Made by a program: the position numbers and the translations under genes. The notes under the pieces are model-generated. The model ran no database searches. It was not told where the DNA came from and saw nothing but the letters and a program-made list of their open reading frames with translations. Positions 6,305-13,840 of a stretch of DNA of 17,359 nucleotides are shown one piece after another (the stretch's first letter is position 1; each line of letters starts with the position of its first letter). Source of the stretch: Hermodarchaeum sp048885185 (GTDB lineage: Archaea > Asgardarchaeota > Hermodarchaeia > Hermodarchaeales > Hermodarchaeaceae); contig JBHLQC010000019.1 in the NCBI GenBank assembly GCA_048885185.1, forward strand, positions 1-17,359. Reading direction: 5' to 3'.

Positions 6305-6352
6305 ATTCCAAGCGGGGAAAAATACCACAAACATAGACTAAGTTAGCACAAC

Positions 6353-6382
6353 TTTTCATCGCAACCAGCGGGCGATGGAAAA
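6353..6382 (+). repeat. hairpin in the tfb upstream region
   Basis: TTTTCATCGC (6353-6362) pairs with GCGATG (6372-6377) and, after one bulged G, AAAA (6379-6382), closing a 9-base loop. This makes ten pairs. It lies between the putative tfb TATA box and the start codon. Confidence 0.35.
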
Positions 6383-6403
6383 ACTAACATTCAACATTGG
6401 ACT

Positions 6404-6450
6404 GGGACGACGCTCTAACAGAGAGCAGACTCTCTAACCGCCCCCGTCCC
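6404..6450 (+). promoter_or_regulatory. leader element of tfb with two competing hairpins inside an outer stem
   Basis: An outer stem GGGACG (6404-6409) with CGTCCC (6445-6450) encloses two mutually exclusive hairpins. GCTCT (6412-6416) can pair with AGAGC (6422-6426), or AGAGAG (6420-6425) can pair with CTCTCT (6430-6435). Both use bases 6422-6425. The element ends 32 bases before the tfb ATG. Such a switch shape is compatible with control of TFB synthesis, but could also be part of an unrecognised small RNA. Confidence 0.35.
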
Positions 6451-6482
6451 CTCTTCATCGGAGAAAGAAGGTCGAAAGAGTA

Positions 6483-7451
6483 ATGGTTGAAGAAACACCT
6501 TTTGTGGAAGACAAATTACGAGTCGCACCGCCTGAGGCAGCTCATCAAGCAACCCGTTGCCCTGATTGCAGCGGACAAGAAGTCATCCGCGACACAACTC
6601 GCGGAGAAATCATCTGCCGAAATTGCGGGCTCGTAATCGATGCCCATATGGTTGATCAGGGACCCGAATGGCGGGCATTCACCTCAGAAGAACGCGACAA
6701 ACGCAGTCGCGTTGGCAGCCCCATGACCTATACTGTCCACGACAAAGGCCTTAGCACTATGATTGACTGGCGCAATCGTGATGCCTATGGCAAAAAATTG
6801 GCTCCTAGCCGGCGGGCTCAAATCTACCGGCTTCGAAAATGGCAGATTCGAACTCGAGTTCATTCTAGTATTGACCGCAACTTAGCGTATGCAATGAGTG
6901 AACTTGATCGATTGACCAGCCAACTTGGTGTTCCACGTCCAGTTAAAGAAGCTGCAGCTATCCTTTATCGTCGGGCTATTGAACACCACCTCATCCGTGG
7001 TCGTAGTATTGAAGCCATGATTGCCTCCTGCGTATATGCTGCGTGCCGCCTACGGCAAGTCCCCCGAACCCTCGATGAAATCGCTCACCACAGCCGCATC
7101 AGCCGAAAGGAACTGGGACGATGCTATCGGCTTCTCCTTCGCGAACTCGAAGTTCGCATTCCAATTGCATCACCCACCGACTTCATTCCACGCTTTGCCC
7201 AAGCCCTCGAACTTAGTGGTGACGTCCAACATACTGCCGCCGAAATCGTTGATTCTGCTCGTTCCAAAGGCATCACTGCTGGTAAAGACCCTACAGGTCT
7301 TGCCGCGGCTAGCCTCTACATCGCCTCCATCCAAGAAGGCGAACGCCGAACCCAACGCGAAATTGCCGAAATTAGCCGAGTCACGGAGGTCACGGTACGA
7401 AACCGGTATAAAGAACTCGTCCGTGAACTCGGATTAAAAGTTGAGGTCTGA
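6483..7451 (+). CDS. tfb: transcription initiation factor B (TFB/TFIIB)
   Basis: A 322-residue general transcription factor that bridges TBP-bound TATA/BRE DNA and RNA polymerase. The N-terminal zinc ribbon has C26, C29, C45 and C48, with the typical GEIICRNCGLV (41-51). It is followed by the B-reader/linker region PEWRAF to MTYTVHDKGLSTMID (61-95). Two cyclin-like repeats follow: the first around 120-205 (ELDRLTSQLGVP, then SIEAMIASCVYAACR) and the second around 215-310 (GLAAASLYIAS, then the recognition helix segment EVTVRNRYKEL). Length is normal for archaeal TFB. The ATG at 6483 is preceded by AAGGTCGAAAG. The long upstream spacer contains a dyad around a TATA box, which may indicate autoregulation (inference). 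A hairpin terminator overlaps its stop codon. Whether other TFB paralogues exist is unknown. Confidence 0.97.
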   Translation: MVEETPFVEDKLRVAPPEAAHQATRCPDCSGQEVIRDTTRGEIICRNCGLVIDAHMVDQGPEWRAFTSEERDKRSRVGSPMTYTVHDKGLSTMIDWRNRDAYGKKLAPSRRAQIYRLRKWQIRTRVHSSIDRNLAYAMSELDRLTSQLGVPRPVKEAAAILYRRAIEHHLIRGRSIEAMIASCVYAACRLRQVPRTLDEIAHHSRISRKELGRCYRLLLRELEVRIPIASPTDFIPRFAQALELSGDVQHTAAEIVDSARSKGITAGKDPTGLAAASLYIASIQEGERRTQREIAEISRVTEVTVRNRYKELVRELGLKVEV

Positions 7452-7475
7452 AAACACCTTCAGATCTCAATTTTT
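7443..7475 (+). terminator. hairpin terminator overlapping the tfb stop codon
   Basis: GAGGTCTGAA (7443-7452) pairs with TTCAGATCTC (7459-7468), ten pairs including one G.T, around the loop AACACC. It is followed by AATTTTT. The tfb TGA (7449-7451) lies inside the left arm. A further T-run follows at 7480-7484. Confidence 0.6.
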
Positions 7476-7628
7476 AAACTTTTTATCCAGCTTCAGTGTG
7501 AAAGATTATACGATTAGCGATTTTTGTATACTCCTTGTTTTTCAAGTATATCATCACCTAAATACCCTAATTGCTGGTTCTGGAACACGAAACGAATATT
7601 AAAGACATCAAAGGGAAGGTAAGACGAA

Positions 7629-7779
7629 TCCTAATAGGGACAGTTGGAAAGGTTCGTTCAGTGGCTAACCCGCAATGCAGTCGAAGAAAGAGACATTTCG
7701 GGTAATAGGTGCAGGCTCGTAGTAGTTGGGCTGTACCTTGGGATTCTAGTCCTTTTCCTTTATCTGATCCCGATTAGGA
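7629..7779. repeat. inverted repeat flanking the segment before the protease gene
   Basis: TCCTAATAGGGA (7629-7640) and TCCCGATTAGGA (7768-7779) are inverted copies with 11 of 12 matches, separated by 127 bases. They bracket most of the tiny candidate ORF at 7644-7796. The rest of the 350-base gap (7452-7802) shows no tRNA or clear gene. No target-site duplication or transposase is seen, so a mobile-element origin is not supported. Confidence 0.35.
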
Positions 7780-7796
7780 AAATATTGGAGTGTTAA
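7644..7796 (+). CDS. possible 50-residue single-pass membrane protein ORF
   Basis: A short frame with a TTG start. It has a charged N-terminal half (ERFVQWLTRNAVEERDISG) and then one strong hydrophobic segment, LVVVGLYLGILVLFLYLIPI (residues 25-44), ending in a basic tail RKILEC. The helix-length hydrophobic run in a spacer is unlikely to be accidental but is not proof. There is no good ribosome site before the TTG. Its stop falls 6 bases before the protease ATG, and the protease Shine-Dalgarno GGAGTG lies inside it, so it could be translationally coupled. A second frame (TTG 7571) gives a basic peptide running into this region, so it could be the tail of a frameshifted small gene. I do not recognise a family. 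Confidence 0.28.
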   Translation: MERFVQWLTRNAVEERDISGNRCRLVVVGLYLGILVLFLYLIPIRKILEC

Positions 7797-7802
7797 CTGG
7801 AA

Positions 7803-10406
7803 ATGTACAAAATTGGACTAATGCGAAGCAATTCTAACTTGAAAGCAATTGTTTTCCTGTCGCTGTTAACCTTGTGGCTTCTACCAATGACTTTCTCATT
7901 TACACAAATGACTACTGAAATTCCTATCACACCAGTAACCACACCTACACCCGCTGATAAATTGGGCTATGGAGTACCAAGTCTCCTAACACAGGGATCA
8001 ACTCCAGTGAATGTCATTGTAGCAACGACGACCAATGATTACAGTCAAATCTCCACGCTAATTGAGGAGTTAGGTGGTACTGTAACAATTGAGTACACTC
8101 ATACTAATGCTATTGCAGTCGCCATTCCCGCCAATATGCTTCTTGAACTAGCTGCAAGTCCGCTGGTTGTCACAATATACCAAGACACAATGCAATATCT
8201 ACAGGCATCAAAAAGCTCACTTTCATCCCTTGACATGCTTACAACATCTTACCCCGGCCTTACAGTCGAACCGATTTCATATGAAAATCTCGAGATGATT
8301 CCGTCAACGTACACCAATAACTATTACACTTTGGCTGATCAAATTTGGGCTGATACAGGAGCCGGAATGGGCGCTCGTGTAGCCATTATTGACACCGGCT
8401 GTTGGGTCGGACCATGGTACGATCCCGACGACAATCCACGGTATCCTTGGTATTGGGATGCCGTCTACGATGGAGTCGATATCAGCTTTGATGTCGGCAC
8501 ACCCTACGAGGGTTATGGCAATCCAATGAACCACTTTCACGGAACCGCTTGCGCAGACCTCATTGCGGCGGCTGTAGAACTTACCTTCAGTTTAGGGCAT
8601 ACTTGGGGTGAATCAATTCTTGCCTTTGATCCCGTAGGAACTTGGGTTGAGCCAGATGGCATTCACTGTATCTGTCTTGGTATAGCCCCACTTACCTCAA
8701 TTTATGCAGTCAAGGTTTTTGACCACACAGGCGGTGGAGTACCTTCTTCAATGGTAATGCAGGGCCTTGATCTAGCCATTGCGGAAGGTGTTGATGTCAT
8801 AAGTATGAGCCTTGGTGGTGTTTGCGGAGCACCCGGTAGTGATCCAACAGACTTACTTGTAGATGCCGCAACGGCGTTAGGTATCACCGTTGTAGTGTCG
8901 GCGGGCAACGAGGGTCCAGCTCCACTTCGTGTGGGCTCTCCTGGTACAGCGAAAACTGCCATCACCGTAGGTGCAGCAGCTGATCCAATTCATGAACGAG
9001 TGTTTGGAGGAATTGCCGTTGGGTTTCCATACTTTGGGAATCCATACTATGGTCAGTTTTACTATCCATCCGAAGACTTAACGATTGTTGATTTCAGCAG
9101 TCGTGGACCAACATCCGATGGTCGTATTAAACCCGATGTAGTTGCCACCGGTTCATGGTGTTTCTTCGAGGCTACTCCCCAAGAATGGCCATATACAATT
9201 CATCTGGGCGGTGGAACATCCTTCTCCTGTCCACAAGTGGCAGGCGAAGCGGCACTACTAACCGCTTACATCAAAAACAATGGCTTAGACCTTGGACCCA
9301 AAGAAATCAAGAAGGCTATTATGGAAGGTGCTGTGCCAATCGATGGCTACAGTGCCATGGAACAGGGCGCTGGCTATATCAACTGTGTCAACTCCTTAGA
9401 GATTATCAAAGAGATGGAGCCCAAGTGTGACTGTAGATGCAAGTGGAACTGGGGTCACCATATTGGTAAGTGGTGGGTCCCACCCATTGAAACCCTCCGA
9501 GTAAAAGGTGGGAAAGCCGTCATCAACGATGTTACCCTCGAACCGGGTCTGTACGAGTACTTTGCCTTCTGGGTGGGAAGTCAAGTCGATGCGATTCGAA
9601 TCACACTGTCTGGTGTTGAATTCGCACCCTGGGAGGAACAGAATCCGATCTTTGGTGATGCAGGCGTACTTTATCTTAGTACAACTGGTAGAGAAGGGGC
9701 GCCCGAATACCATATACCCTATGTCTATTTCTTCGGAGACGGTGTTATTCAACTCTCAGCGAATGTGGCTGTGGGACCAGGGTTAATCCGGTTGGTGCTG
9801 GCTGGCGACTTCTCATCTTATGCACCGTTGACTATCGAGGAAGTAACTATTGAACTTGTTGAAGTACAGGCGTGCAAGTGGGGTCGATGGCTGAGTATTT
9901 GGAATAAAGGCGTCGATGTTGATCAAGCCCAAGTATCAATCTATGACGGGACTATTGAGAAACATAAAGGAAAGATCAGGGAAGGCGAATTAGACGTGTA
10001 TAGTTTCACTATTCCAGATGAGACTGGATTTGCCTTTGTTGAGCTCTCCTGGAAACTCGATTGGACAAAGTGGGCAACTAGCGACTTAGACATGGTTATC
10101 ATTGGACCTAGCGGAGTTAACGTTGAAGGCGCATCTGGAGCCTCTCCTGAGGTTACAAGCATAACAGGACCGGGAGATTATACTATCCTGGTTGATGGCT
10201 ATCAGGTCTATTGGGGTAAGAAAGAGAAATACACACTGCGGATAATCTATTTCGCTGATCTAGCCAATCCCTTGTGGGAATCTGGAATTTTTGCCCTTGA
10301 TAGTTGCCTGACCTTCTTCCGGCTTCCGCGATGTAAACACGGTCTAGCAGTGATTTGGATTCATGACAGCCTTGCCTCATACATGGCTGACTACATAATC
10401 GTCTAA
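7803..10406 (+). CDS. secreted subtilisin-like serine protease (S8 family)
   Basis: An 867-residue exported protease. The N-terminus has a signal peptide: basic MYKIGLMRSNSNLK, then a hydrophobic run (IVFLSLLTLWLLPM, 16-29). A propeptide of the I9-like type covers about 68-128. The catalytic domain has D197 (IIDTG), H246 (HFHGT), oxyanion N369 (SAGNEGP) and S473 (GTSFSCP), so all key residues are intact. After the catalytic core (ends near 535) comes a Cys-rich patch (KCDCRCKW, 541-548), a beta-rich region and a pre-peptidase C-terminal-like beta domain around 720-815 (DVYSFTIPDE ... GDYTILVDGY). No C-terminal anchor is seen, so it is probably released or cell-surface associated. A second ATG at 7821 is possible; GGAGTG ten bases before 7803 favours the first. 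A strong terminator follows. It probably degrades external proteins. Confidence 0.94.
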   Translation: MYKIGLMRSNSNLKAIVFLSLLTLWLLPMTFSFTQMTTEIPITPVTTPTPADKLGYGVPSLLTQGSTPVNVIVATTTNDYSQISTLIEELGGTVTIEYTHTNAIAVAIPANMLLELAASPLVVTIYQDTMQYLQASKSSLSSLDMLTTSYPGLTVEPISYENLEMIPSTYTNNYYTLADQIWADTGAGMGARVAIIDTGCWVGPWYDPDDNPRYPWYWDAVYDGVDISFDVGTPYEGYGNPMNHFHGTACADLIAAAVELTFSLGHTWGESILAFDPVGTWVEPDGIHCICLGIAPLTSIYAVKVFDHTGGGVPSSMVMQGLDLAIAEGVDVISMSLGGVCGAPGSDPTDLLVDAATALGITVVVSAGNEGPAPLRVGSPGTAKTAITVGAAADPIHERVFGGIAVGFPYFGNPYYGQFYYPSEDLTIVDFSSRGPTSDGRIKPDVVATGSWCFFEATPQEWPYTIHLGGGTSFSCPQVAGEAALLTAYIKNNGLDLGPKEIKKAIMEGAVPIDGYSAMEQGAGYINCVNSLEIIKEMEPKCDCRCKWNWGHHIGKWWVPPIETLRVKGGKAVINDVTLEPGLYEYFAFWVGSQVDAIRITLSGVEFAPWEEQNPIFGDAGVLYLSTTGREGAPEYHIPYVYFFGDGVIQLSANVAVGPGLIRLVLAGDFSSYAPLTIEEVTIELVEVQACKWGRWLSIWNKGVDVDQAQVSIYDGTIEKHKGKIREGELDVYSFTIPDETGFAFVELSWKLDWTKWATSDLDMVIIGPSGVNVEGASGASPEVTSITGPGDYTILVDGYQVYWGKKEKYTLRIIYFADLANPLWESGIFALDSCLTFFRLPRCKHGLAVIWIHDSLASYMADYIIV

Positions 10407-10419
10407 ATTACTAACCTCA

Positions 10420-10457
10420 AAGGGCGGGATGCAACCCGCCCTTCCCTCCTCTTTTTT
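10420..10457 (+). terminator. strong GC hairpin terminator after the protease gene
   Basis: AAGGGCGGG (10420-10428) pairs perfectly with CCCGCCCTT (10435-10443) around ATGCAA. A pyrimidine tract follows, ending in TTTTTT (10452-10457). It starts 13 bases after the protease stop and also separates it from the convergent flavodoxin gene, whose stop is at 10467. Confidence 0.75.
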
Positions 10458-10466
10458 AATATTGTT

Positions 10467-10955
10467 TCAGAGTTGGGTTGCTATTTTTTGTCCAAATTCT
10501 TTACAGGTTGGTAAATCCGCATCGAGAATAGGTCCTTTCATCCCACCGACTGCAATTGATAATCCCGGCGTTATGAGTTTAAGGTTGGGGAATTTTGCTT
10601 TCAGCTGTTCCTCCATTCTTCGAAGAGCCTTCTGGAATTCACCGCCTCCCGGGTGAATAATCTCTTGTTCATCTTTCTTCCCAATGTAGGTGTCAAAAGC
10701 GACGAGAGTCTTATCCTTCAAGTTGGCTTTCTGGAGTTTACCTACGAATTTTTTGAATGTGCGGGTCGGGCGACCCATGTGATTAGGTGAACCTATCAAA
10801 ATTGCATCAAAGCCTACTGCTTCATCAAAGATGACTTTTTTCATGTTTTCAACAACTGCTTCAGCACCAGCAGCTTTCAGTCCTTCAGCTATTAATTCGG
10901 CGACGCGTTGTGTGTTTCCATATTTTGTATCATAAGCAACGAGAACTTTCACCAT
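10467..10955 (-). CDS. flavodoxin-family FMN protein
   Basis: A 162-residue flavodoxin-like protein that would bind FMN and shuttle electrons or sense redox in the cytoplasm. The phosphate-binding loop follows the first strand (VLVAYDTKYGNTQRVAELIAEG is the strand-loop-helix unit, with T9, Y11, N13 and T14). The second FMN loop is SPNHMGRP (57-64) after DAILIGSP. The third, FDTYIGKK, corresponds to the 90s loop. The C-terminal PGLSIAVGGMKGP segment ends the fold. Length is typical of short flavodoxins. The ATG at 10955 has GGGAGG (minus strand, 10963-10968) 7 bases upstream. It is convergent with the protease and divergent from the acyl-CoA ligase. The partner enzyme is not evident; ferredoxin-linked enzymes in the window make redox shuttling plausible. 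Confidence 0.9.
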   Translation of the reverse strand: MVKVLVAYDTKYGNTQRVAELIAEGLKAAGAEAVVENMKKVIFDEAVGFDAILIGSPNHMGRPTRTFKKFVGKLQKANLKDKTLVAFDTYIGKKDEQEIIHPGGGEFQKALRRMEEQLKAKFPNLKLITPGLSIAVGGMKGPILDADLPTCKEFGQKIATQL

Positions 10956-11111
10956 TAGAGAACCTCCCAGTTGTGGAGATATTCGAAAATAGCCTTAAAT
11001 CTTTACGGAATAATGAAGCTGTGAATACTCGACAACTCTGAAGGGACTCCAGGTTTGATTTTTGTCGCCATTTTTGACCGTGCCAAAAGGTAATTCAACT
11101 AGAACAATACC

Positions 11112-11132
11112 AATAACCGATACTCGGTTATT
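11112..11132. promoter_or_regulatory. near-perfect 21-base palindrome, candidate operator of the acyl-CoA ligase gene
   Basis: AATAACCGA (11112-11120) and TCGGTTATT (11124-11132) are exact inverted copies around TAC. The site lies 40 bases before the acyl-CoA ligase start and within the divergent region shared with flavodoxin. Size and symmetry fit a dimeric TetR- or MarR-type operator. The regulator is not in the window. Confidence 0.45.
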
Positions 11133-11171
11133 TCCAACTGATAACAATAACAATGGAGCGTAAAATGACTC

Positions 11172-12935
11172 ATGAAAGAAATGCTCTGGCACAAGCACAA
11201 CTGGCCTGAAAACGTACGAAAAACCATTGACTATCCCAATGAACCCCTCTACGCAATTCTTGACAAAGCGGCTAAAGAAGCTGGCGATAAAACCCATACC
11301 ATCTTCTTTACCGAACGAACTTTTGCCCATGTCCACGAAAGTGCGAATCGAATAGCTAACTTTCTCAAAAGTAAAGGAATCAAAAAGGGTGACCGGGTGG
11401 CACTCTTTTTACCCAATCTACCGCACTATCCTCCAATCTTCTTCGGCATCCTCAAGGCTGGAGCAGTAGTGGTAACCTGTAACCCACGGTACAAGGCACC
11501 TGAGCTTCAGCACCAGCTCAAAGATTCGGGTACGAAAATGGTCTTTTGTGTAGACCATGACGAACTCACCCCAACCTGCTATGAGGCTATCAAAGGAACC
11601 GATGTCAAACACGTCGTCATCTGTGGTATCAAACCTTGGCTTCCCAAATTCAAAGCTGTCATAGGCGGGCTTCTAGGAAGAATACCCAAGAGTCCCTACT
11701 ACGAAGAAAGTATTACAATCCAATATGATGACATTATGGCGAACTACCCACCGGACCCCCCCAAGGTCACAATCAAACCAAAAGACGACCTAGCTCTGAT
11801 ATTATACACAGGTGGAACAACTGGTGTACCTAAAGGCGCAATGCTGACCCATCAAAACCTCTATTCTAACGTCCTCCAATATAGCGAATGGATTTGGCTC
11901 GATTCTGATGAAGGTGGTCCCTTAATTCCTGTTGATATTGGAAATGAAGTGTACATAGGCGCTTTACCCTGGTATCACAGCTTCGGACTCACCTTGACAA
12001 TGATTGCCTCCGTTCTCCATCAAAGCAAACTTGTCTGCATTACTGATCCCCGCGCTGGAAAACCACCATTCTCAGATGTCCTTAAAGCAATACAAGATTA
12101 CAAAGTGACATTGCTACATGCTGTTCCCGCGATGTATGCTGCCCTCGCTTACCATGCCAATGTTGCCAAATATGATCTCAGTAGTCTTAAAGCCTGTGGA
12201 GCAGGAGCTGCCGCACTTGCCCCGGCAACCGCTAAGGTTTTTGAAGAGGAAACCGGTGCTACTCTCTTTGAAGGCTACGGACTCACCGAAACCTCGCCTT
12301 TGGCATCTGCCGATCCTTCAAACAAACGCCAACGCAAGTTTGGCTCTGTCGGCTTCCCAATGCCTGACACTATCATCAAAATCGTCGATGTTGACACAGG
12401 CAAGAAGGAATTGAAGACTGGAGACGATGGAGAAGTAGCCATTCACGGACCTCAAGTCATGAAAGGTTACTGGAACAAACCCAAAGAAACTGCTGCCGTC
12501 ATGCAAACGATCGGTGGCAAACGTTACTTCCTCTCTGGTGACATCGGACACTTCGACAAAGAAGGCTATCTAGTCATCACTGACCGTAAGAAAGACATGA
12601 TCAACGTCAGCGGACTAAAGGCATGGCCTGCAGAAATCGAAGAGCTCCTCACCGAACATCCCAAGATTCAAATGGCTGCGGTCATCGGAATCCCCCGCGA
12701 GGATGATCCTGGTAACGAAACGGTCAAAGCCTACGTGGTTCTCGCCCCTGGTCAGACAGCAACTGAAGAGGAAATCATGACCTGGGCAAAGGAAAAGATG
12801 GCTGCCTATAAACGACCGAAAGCTGTGGAATTTCGGGATGCACTCCCACAGAGTGCAGTCGGAAAGGTTCTCCGTCGAATTCTTCGTGATGAGGAACTAG
12901 CAAAAATGGGTGAAAAATGGGAACCCTCCGGTTAG
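11172..12935 (+). CDS. long-chain acyl-CoA synthetase-like AMP-forming ligase
   Basis: A 587-residue ANL-superfamily adenylating enzyme, most like FadD-type fatty acid:CoA ligases. It activates a carboxylate with ATP and then loads CoA. Motifs appear in order: P-loop-like YTGGTTGVPKG (212-222), PWYHSFGL (266-273), EGYGLTETSP (367-376), YFLSGDIG (452-459), the hinge DRKKDMINVSGLK (471-483) and the catalytic lysine K565 in GKVLRR. Every core residue is present. An extra segment around 152-200 (KPWLPKFKAVIGGLLGRIPK) resembles the membrane-proximal insertion of longer ligases. The acyl chain length is not readable. ATG 11172 and the ATG three codons later are both possible; ribosome-site evidence is weak. 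A 21-base palindrome lies 40 bases upstream and a terminator downstream, so it looks like a single-gene unit under its own control. Confidence 0.93.
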   Translation: MKEMLWHKHNWPENVRKTIDYPNEPLYAILDKAAKEAGDKTHTIFFTERTFAHVHESANRIANFLKSKGIKKGDRVALFLPNLPHYPPIFFGILKAGAVVVTCNPRYKAPELQHQLKDSGTKMVFCVDHDELTPTCYEAIKGTDVKHVVICGIKPWLPKFKAVIGGLLGRIPKSPYYEESITIQYDDIMANYPPDPPKVTIKPKDDLALILYTGGTTGVPKGAMLTHQNLYSNVLQYSEWIWLDSDEGGPLIPVDIGNEVYIGALPWYHSFGLTLTMIASVLHQSKLVCITDPRAGKPPFSDVLKAIQDYKVTLLHAVPAMYAALAYHANVAKYDLSSLKACGAGAAALAPATAKVFEEETGATLFEGYGLTETSPLASADPSNKRQRKFGSVGFPMPDTIIKIVDVDTGKKELKTGDDGEVAIHGPQVMKGYWNKPKETAAVMQTIGGKRYFLSGDIGHFDKEGYLVITDRKKDMINVSGLKAWPAEIEELLTEHPKIQMAAVIGIPREDDPGNETVKAYVVLAPGQTATEEEIMTWAKEKMAAYKRPKAVEFRDALPQSAVGKVLRRILRDEELAKMGEKWEPSG

Positions 12936-12944
12936 CAAATCTCT

Positions 12945-12970
12945 GAGGGCTTCCCTCTCTCTTCTTTTTT
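12945..12970 (+). terminator. terminator of the acyl-CoA ligase gene
   Basis: GAGGG (12945-12949) pairs with CCCTC (12953-12957) around CTT, followed by a pyrimidine tract ending in TTTTTT (12965-12970). It begins 10 bases after the stop codon. Confidence 0.55.
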
Positions 12971-13022
12971 ATTGGCATCCGACTATTTTTGAAGGTAAAT
13001 TATCATCTGATGCGTGGTGTCG

Positions 13023-13799
13023 ATGGATAGATCAAATATCACTACAGCCTTGTTTCCTAGCGATATGCCACTCCTAGCGCATTTACTCGGAGACTCACCT
13101 GAAACGGTTCTTGCAGTACATGCTCTTCGGCGACAGAATTGTAAAGCATATATTGTTGGCAAGCTTCCTCGGATTCAGGCAGCTCTGCTGCAAATCAGCT
13201 CTTTCCCTAGCGAGCCCCAAGCCTTTGGTACAGACGCAAATGCGATACTAACAATGCTACAGGCAATTCAGGGATGGGATTGTGTTAATGTGGCTTCTGA
13301 AGTGGCTGAGTCCGTTGGAGCCCTTATTCAAGAGAAAATGAAAGTAGCTATCCGTTACTATGGAGACTTCTACTATACACTCTCAAAACCTGTGATGCAA
13401 TTTCGTCACGAGAATGTGAAACGTTTACGATTAGAGGATCTTACTTTGTTGGAATCTGCACCTAGAGAGTTTCAGGGGCATGGGTATGGCACTCCCCGGG
13501 GGTTATTAGAAGACGGAGTGGTTGCCTGTGGGATTGTATCGGGAAAGATTGTTTCGATTGCCCATACAGCCGGACACACAAAGAAGTTTGCTGATATCGG
13601 AGTTATTACACGTGAAGATTGGCGGAACAAGGGATTGGCAAGTGCTGCAGCATCAATTGTGGCTGAGATTTTACAAGAAAAAGGAATTACACCAGTATGG
13701 AGTGCAGGTGATGATAACCTTCCATCGGTTCGTATTGCTCAAAAACTTGGCTTTTCAAAGGTTTCTCAACGACAATACGTAATATTAGACAAAGGATAG
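13023..13799 (+). CDS. GNAT-family N-acetyltransferase with extra N-terminal domain
   Basis: A 258-residue protein counted from the ATG at 13023; GTG codons at 13014 and 13017 are alternatives, and no start has a clear ribosome site. The C-terminal half is a GNAT fold. It has GIVSGKIVSIAHT as the central strands, then DIGVITREDWRNKGLASAAAS with the acetyl-CoA pyrophosphate motif RNKGLA, then VWSAGDDNLPSVRIAQKLGF as the closing strand-helix. The first 120 residues form a separate domain with no clear motif, similar in layout to the GNAT_acetyltran (PF12746-like) group. By family it moves an acetyl group from acetyl-CoA to an amine; the substrate is unknown. It is a single-gene unit between two hairpin terminators. 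Confidence 0.85.
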   Translation: MDRSNITTALFPSDMPLLAHLLGDSPETVLAVHALRRQNCKAYIVGKLPRIQAALLQISSFPSEPQAFGTDANAILTMLQAIQGWDCVNVASEVAESVGALIQEKMKVAIRYYGDFYYTLSKPVMQFRHENVKRLRLEDLTLLESAPREFQGHGYGTPRGLLEDGVVACGIVSGKIVSIAHTAGHTKKFADIGVITREDWRNKGLASAAASIVAEILQEKGITPVWSAGDDNLPSVRIAQKLGFSKVSQRQYVILDKG

Positions 13800-13817
13800 A
13801 TCAGAATCAGGTTTTGC

Positions 13818-13840
13818 ACTAGTTGGAGGAACTAGTTTTT
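13818..13840 (+). terminator. terminator of the GNAT gene, overlapping the end of the convergent Fe-S gene
   Basis: ACTAGTT (13818-13824) pairs with AACTAGT (13830-13836) around GGAGG, followed on the plus strand by TTTT then CTTTCT. It lies 19 bases after the GNAT stop, and its sequence also encodes the last residues and TAG stop of the minus-strand gene (13819-13821). Confidence 0.55.

Larger units (their letters stand above)
6110..6482 (+). other. 373-base spacer and probable long tfb leader
   Basis: No convincing gene lies here. An open frame at 6129-6341 has a TTG start, no family resemblance and no ribosome site. The spacer is AT-rich on the left and holds two TATA-like strings (TATAAA at 6201-6206 and 6290-6295). 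The right half has three separate stem-forming inverted repeats, listed individually. If the 6290 TATA box is used, tfb mRNA would carry a leader of roughly 165 bases, long for an archaeal gene. Confidence 0.4.

Noticed and set aside
6129..6341. 70-residue open frame between map and tfb
   Set aside because: TTG start, no ribosome site, composition of an AT-rich spacer, and it runs through a TATA-containing dyad; no recognisable family.
7021..7437. 138-residue frame inside tfb on the same strand
   Set aside because: Out-of-frame shadow of tfb, which is certain from its zinc ribbon and cyclin repeats; low-complexity Ser/Pro/Leu composition.
7490..7562. Possible second C/D box RNA on the minus strand (GTGATGA near 7550, CTGA near 7493)
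   Set aside because: No terminal stem forms next to the boxes and no convincing C'/D' pair lies between them.
7629..7779. Inverted repeat as the ends of a miniature transposable element
   Set aside because: No flanking direct repeats, only one mismatch-bearing pair of short arms, and no second copy in the window.
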